Shown: piece by piece, positions 5,830 to 8,762 of the stretch
Layout of the letters: every line of letters begins with the position of its first letter
Position numbering within the stretch: position 1 is the first letter of the stretch
Assembly: GCA_003489345.1 (NCBI GenBank)
Contig: DNIT01000029.1
Span: 417-9,178 of the forward strand
DNA: 8,762 nucleotides
Reading direction: 5' to 3'
From: Pelotomaculum sp.
GTDB taxonomy: Bacteria; Bacillota; Desulfotomaculia; Desulfotomaculales; Pelotomaculaceae
Translations under genes and position numbers: made by a program
Notes under the pieces: generated by a model
Seen by the model: only the letters and a program-made list of their open reading frames with translations
Told to the model about the DNA's origin: nothing
Databases searched by the model: none

Positions 5830-6810
5830 CTATTCGACCCAGTGTTCTTCCCTGGCCAGCAAGGGGTTATTTACATAACGGCTGTCTTGGGTCAGTCCCG
5901 GCCCGGATACAGCCAGCATACCGTCCAGTTCACCTTCAATGGTGACAGGTTTCCAGTAGGCCTTTTTTTTGATAGAGAGGAAAATACCTGGCTGCTCTTC
6001 CCGAAAAACGATCGCCCTCTGTGGAACAAGAAAGCCTTTAAGAGTACGGGCGGTGATATTTAATCGTATCGTACGCTGATGCAACAATTGATCCGGGTAA
6101 GCCGACAACATGAAGTATCCCGCCCACATGTCACCTTTGTCCGACACTTTGAATGATCTGACCGAGAGAGCCATACCTTCCCAGGTAGCCTCCCACCAGG
6201 TAGGCTTGTCTGTCTTCAAATCCGGAAAATACGATTTGGGCGTCTCCGCATAGATATACACCGGACTCAGGTTATCGATAATCTTTAAGACTGGCTGTCC
6301 CTTCTCAACCCGGGCTCCCTCGAAAGTGGCTTTGTCATCTATTTTTTCAAATTTTGGAATACCTAATACGTCCATACTGTCGGGAGAGAGAATCTGCTCC
6401 AATCCGTCCAGGTGCGTGCAGCAAATACCTGCAACAGGTGTTACGATATCATAGGTTTCTCCACCGACCTCCTGCTGCACCGCTAAGACCTGGGCAGCTT
6501 TGGCGCCGGCTTCCAGCCGGTCTCCATCGGCAGCGACAAGGTGCAGCTTTCCCCCAACCGAGGCCCGGAACACAATTTCGTTTTTAAGCAATATTCCTTC
6601 TAGGGCAACAACCTGGGCTACCTCCTGCCTGCTCAGAAACTGAACATTTGAGACCTTTGCGACAAACCGTCCCCAGAAGACAAAATACAATACCAGGAGC
6701 AACACGAGCAGACCGGCACCCCTGCGAAATATAGCCGTCCGTCGCCTTCTCCGCTTAGCAGACTTCGGGTCAGACAGTTCTCTTTTCATAGGCGTGTATT
6801 TTACCTTCAA
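5830..6810 (-). CDS. HlyD-like single-pass membrane protein with barrel-sandwich domain
   Basis: This 326-residue protein has a very basic cytoplasmic N-terminus (KRRRRR around 20-24), one membrane segment at about 32-47 (AGLLVLLLVLYFVFW) and an extracytoplasmic remainder. Two half-motifs of a lipoyl/HlyD-type barrel-sandwich hybrid are visible: FRASVGGKLHLVAADGDRLE (81-100), then TYDIVTPVAGICCTHLDGLE (119-138) leading to VEKGQPVLKIID (168-179). A beta-rich C-terminal part (about 185-326) follows, including LVPQRAIV. There is no long coiled-coil hairpin between the halves, unlike export adaptors, and no ABC transporter gene is adjacent. Related proteins occur just upstream of yggS-sepF in Clostridia and are usually annotated as HlyD-family adaptors; their function is unproven. 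The start is uncertain: TTG at 6810 lacks a good ribosome binding site, and ATG at 6789 has only a distant GAAGG. It is probably the first gene of the operon, just after the kinase terminator. Confidence 0.8.
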   Translation of the reverse strand: MKVKYTPMKRELSDPKSAKRRRRRTAIFRRGAGLLVLLLVLYFVFWGRFVAKVSNVQFLSRQEVAQVVALEGILLKNEIVFRASVGGKLHLVAADGDRLEAGAKAAQVLAVQQEVGGETYDIVTPVAGICCTHLDGLEQILSPDSMDVLGIPKFEKIDDKATFEGARVEKGQPVLKIIDNLSPVYIYAETPKSYFPDLKTDKPTWWEATWEGMALSVRSFKVSDKGDMWAGYFMLSAYPDQLLHQRTIRLNITARTLKGFLVPQRAIVFREEQPGIFLSIKKKAYWKPVTIEGELDGMLAVSGPGLTQDSRYVNNPLLAREEHWVE

Positions 6811-6850
6811 ATGGAAAGTTTATTCGACGGTAGAAAGGCAATTCCTGCGT

Positions 6851-6877
6851 AAAAAAGCGCCGGGTTAGCGCTTTTTT
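6851..6877 (-). terminator. Rho-independent terminator after the histidine kinase gene
   Basis: The minus strand reads AAAAAAGCGC, loop TAACCCG, then GCGCTTTTTT: perfect ten-base arms with the T-run forming the 3' arm. It lies 78 bp past the kinase stop and 41 bp before the TTG of the HlyD-like gene. It therefore separates the two-component unit from the ylm operon. Its symmetry makes it potentially bidirectional. Confidence 0.92.
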
Positions 6878-6954
6878 AAAATTAACGGCAACAAATACTT
6901 CAGGCGGACCAATAATCCCTGTAGTTTTACCGGGAAACAAGCAAATAACAAAGG

Positions 6955-8349
6955 CTACTTACTATGGTCGGGGACGGCTAAAGGCAGTACAAATGAAAAT
7001 GTGCTGCCCACGCCCACGTTACTCTCAACCTGTACTGTTCCATGATGGGCGTCAAGAATGTGTTTCACAATAGAGAGACCGAGACCTGTGCCTCCCTGTT
7101 CACGGGACCTGGCCTTGTCGACCCGGTAAAAACGCTCAAAAACACGGTGTAAACTTTCCTGTGGGATTCCGATACCATTGTCCTGCACATCCACTTTTAA
7201 TTCATGCGCCCCGGCAGAGGCTCTGATGTGGATTGCACCACCGGGCTGGGTATAGCTAATCGAGTTGTCGATCAGGTTAATCAGGACCTGACACATCATA
7301 TCCGCATCGCCTTCAAAGACCGGAATGGTTTCAGAGGTCTCAACCTCAATGGTAATTTCTTTTTCTATGGCCCTCGGTTTTAAAATGGTAACGGCCCTGT
7401 TAATCAAGCCACCGATTTCCAGAGGCTGCCAGTTGGGGGTGGTCCTTTTGTCCTCTATTTTAGAAAGGTTTAAAAGTTCGTCAATCAGTCTGGACAGCCG
7501 CTCCGTTTCAGTATTGATAATTTCCAGAAACGGCCTGGCAACTTTGGGTTCTTCCGCGGCTCCGTCCAGCAAGGTTTCAGCAAATCCCCGGATAGACGTA
7601 AGGGGGGTCCTGAGCTCATGAGAGACGTTGGCGACAAAATCGCTGCGCATCTCCTCAACTCTTTTGCGTTCCGTAATATCTTTTAAAACAGCCACCAACC
7701 CTCCCTGCTCGGCCCCGCTATTTTTGAGGGGAGTTACGTTAACATAAAATATGAAAGGATCCGGGGTTTGAATTTCCACCATTTTATCTATCGGCCGGCC
7801 GGTTTCAAGAGCATGATTGATCATTTTCTCCAATTCATTGTTGCGGATAATGCGGAGTATATTTTTACCCCTGCTGGCCTCCTGGGTGATCCCGAAAAGT
7901 TTTTCCACCACCGGATTCACCAGGATTACGCGTCCCCAGGGATCCATGGCTATGACCCCGTCGTCCATACTGGCAAGGATCGCCTGGATCCTGTTTTTCT
8001 CAGCGATTATATCGTCAATGTTTGTTTTCAACTGCCTGGCCATATAATTGATGGAGCGCGCCAGGTCGCCGATTTCATCCTGGACAAAGATTCTGATTTC
8101 CTGCTCCAGGTTGCCTCTGGCCATGTCCTGGGCAATACTGGCCATTTCCTCCAGAGGGCTGATTAACCTCGCATACATGATCAGAGCCAAAACGGTAGAA
8201 AACAAAAAGGCCACGAGGACCGCGCTCCAAAGGTTGAGCCGGTTAGCTGAAGTAAGCAGGGCCAGGGCAAAAAAAACCAGCAACAGAATATAATAGCTGG
8301 CTATCGGACTCCAGCCAAGACGCCAGAGTGCGCCCAACCTGTTTAACAT
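6955..8349 (-). CDS. phoR: PhoR-like sensor histidine kinase
   Basis: This 464-residue membrane kinase has two hydrophobic segments at about 17-35 and 40-61 with only a few residues between them, so there is essentially no extracellular sensor domain. Then come a HAMP linker (about 60-112, with ISPLEEM and DEIGDLARSIN), a PAS domain (about 118-228, ASMDDGVIAMDPWGRVILVN), a HisKA domain with phospho-accepting H244 in FVANVSHELRTPLTSIRG, and a HATPase domain. The ATPase shows the N box (LINLIDNSISYT, 357-367), G1 DNGIGI (390-395), F box FERFYR (404-409) and G2 GGTGLGLSIVKH (419-430). All catalytic motifs are intact. Domain order and the HisKA/PAS wording fit the PhoR/PnpS phosphate-sensing group, but WalK- or ResE-like roles cannot be excluded. 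The ATG overlaps the regulator gene by 7 bp, with AAGGAGGG six bases upstream inside that gene. Confidence 0.92.
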   Translation of the reverse strand: MLNRLGALWRLGWSPIASYYILLLVFFALALLTSANRLNLWSAVLVAFLFSTVLALIMYARLISPLEEMASIAQDMARGNLEQEIRIFVQDEIGDLARSINYMARQLKTNIDDIIAEKNRIQAILASMDDGVIAMDPWGRVILVNPVVEKLFGITQEASRGKNILRIIRNNELEKMINHALETGRPIDKMVEIQTPDPFIFYVNVTPLKNSGAEQGGLVAVLKDITERKRVEEMRSDFVANVSHELRTPLTSIRGFAETLLDGAAEEPKVARPFLEIINTETERLSRLIDELLNLSKIEDKRTTPNWQPLEIGGLINRAVTILKPRAIEKEITIEVETSETIPVFEGDADMMCQVLINLIDNSISYTQPGGAIHIRASAGAHELKVDVQDNGIGIPQESLHRVFERFYRVDKARSREQGGTGLGLSIVKHILDAHHGTVQVESNVGVGSTFSFVLPLAVPDHSK

Positions 8350-8762
8350 ATGGCGCCCTCCTTAAACCGGTAACCAACCCCGCGGACGGTCTCAATAATC
8401 TGGTCCCCCTGCGGGAGCTGTTCGAGTTTTTGCCTGATATGACGGATATGGACGTCAACCGTACGCGAGTCACCCGCGTAATCGTACCCCCAGACCTGCT
8501 CTAAAAGCTGGTCCCGGGAAAAAACCTTGCCCGGGTGGCGGGCCAGGAAACGGATTAGTTCAAATTCCTTTAAGGTAAATTCCTGTTTTACACCGTCAAT
8601 ATAAACAGCAAAGCGCTCCTCATCGATGAGCATTCTCCCGTAATCCATCCGCCCCGCTGTCCGGACTTCCCCGGTTTTGCCCTCCCCCCGGGGATTCCGG
8701 CGCAGCCTGGCCTTGACTCGCGCTACCAGTTCCCTGGGACTGAAGGGTTTGGTAACATAATC
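8343..8762 (-). CDS. OmpR/PhoB-family response regulator (partial, 5' end outside window)
   Basis: The last 139 residues of a response regulator are present, open to the window edge. The first visible residues, DYVTKPFSPRELVARVKARL, are the end of the receiver domain and include the conserved K-P-F with its switch lysine. A linker of about 18 residues follows. The winged-helix DNA-binding domain then carries FTLKEFELIRFLARHPGKVF, the SRDQLLEQVWGYDYAGDSRT stretch and VDVHIRHIRQKLE ending in IIETVRGVGYRF. The phospho-accepting aspartate is off the window. An internal ATG at 8648 is not the start, because the receiver frame continues past it. Together with the overlapping kinase it forms a two-component pair, most like PhoP/PhoR of phosphate starvation. 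No pst or phoU gene follows here, so the signal is inferred only. Confidence 0.93.
   Translation of the reverse strand, partial: DYVTKPFSPRELVARVKARLRRNPRGEGKTGEVRTAGRMDYGRMLIDEERFAVYIDGVKQEFTLKEFELIRFLARHPGKVFSRDQLLEQVWGYDYAGDSRTVDVHIRHIRQKLEQLPQGDQIIETVRGVGYRFKEGAIC

Noticed and set aside
6900..6954. Possible promoter TTGTTT-N17-GATTAT on the minus strand after the kinase stop
   Set aside because: Only three and four of six bases match the consensus, and a strong terminator lies between it and the next gene, so it would be unproductive.

Overview
The window is a chromosomal segment from a Gram-positive, probably endospore-lineage Clostridia-type Firmicute. A member of the Peptococcaceae / Desulfotomaculum-Pelotomaculum group is my best guess, with moderate confidence. 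This rests on the ylm/div cluster (yggS, sepF, proC, yggT, ylmH, divIVA), strong AGGAGG-type ribosome binding sites, frequent GTG and TTG starts, and base composition that looks close to half G+C by eye. All eleven genes are on the minus strand, so transcription runs from the high-coordinate end to the low-coordinate end. Nothing indicates phage, plasmid or defence islands.

Layout in transcription order. (1) 8762-6955: the 3' part of an OmpR/PhoB-type response regulator, cut by the window edge, and a PhoR-like sensor histidine kinase. The two overlap by 7 bp, and the pair ends at a strong intrinsic terminator at 6851-6877. (2) 6810-2679: a likely six-gene operon made of a single-pass HlyD-like membrane protein, the PLP-binding protein YggS/YlmE, the FtsZ-ring protein SepF, pyrroline-5-carboxylate reductase ProC, the membrane protein YggT/YlmG and the S4-domain protein YlmH. 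Gaps are short, and yggT/ylmH share an ATGA overlap. (3) 2678-2378: a 301-bp gap carrying a 90-bp element with 24-bp inverted ends, each end itself a palindrome. (4) 2377-1829: divIVA on a TTG start, ending at an intrinsic terminator at 1754-1780. (5) 1728-1: a Nudix hydrolase of the CoA-pyrophosphatase type, a cysteine-rich DUF2889-type protein of unknown function, and the 5' part of a DUF167/YggU gene that runs off the window. These three are closely spaced and may be co-transcribed.

How the genes work together: SepF and DivIVA are cell-division and cell-pole proteins. YggT and YlmH travel with them in many Gram-positive bacteria, YggS controls PLP homeostasis, and ProC makes proline. The two-component system ahead of them is a separate transcription unit, most like phosphate-responsive PhoP/PhoR. 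I found no clearly new multi-gene system. The least ordinary items are the 90-bp palindromic element upstream of divIVA, the HlyD-like protein in the division cluster, and the DUF2889-type gene whose 3' end carries the ribosome binding site of the next gene.
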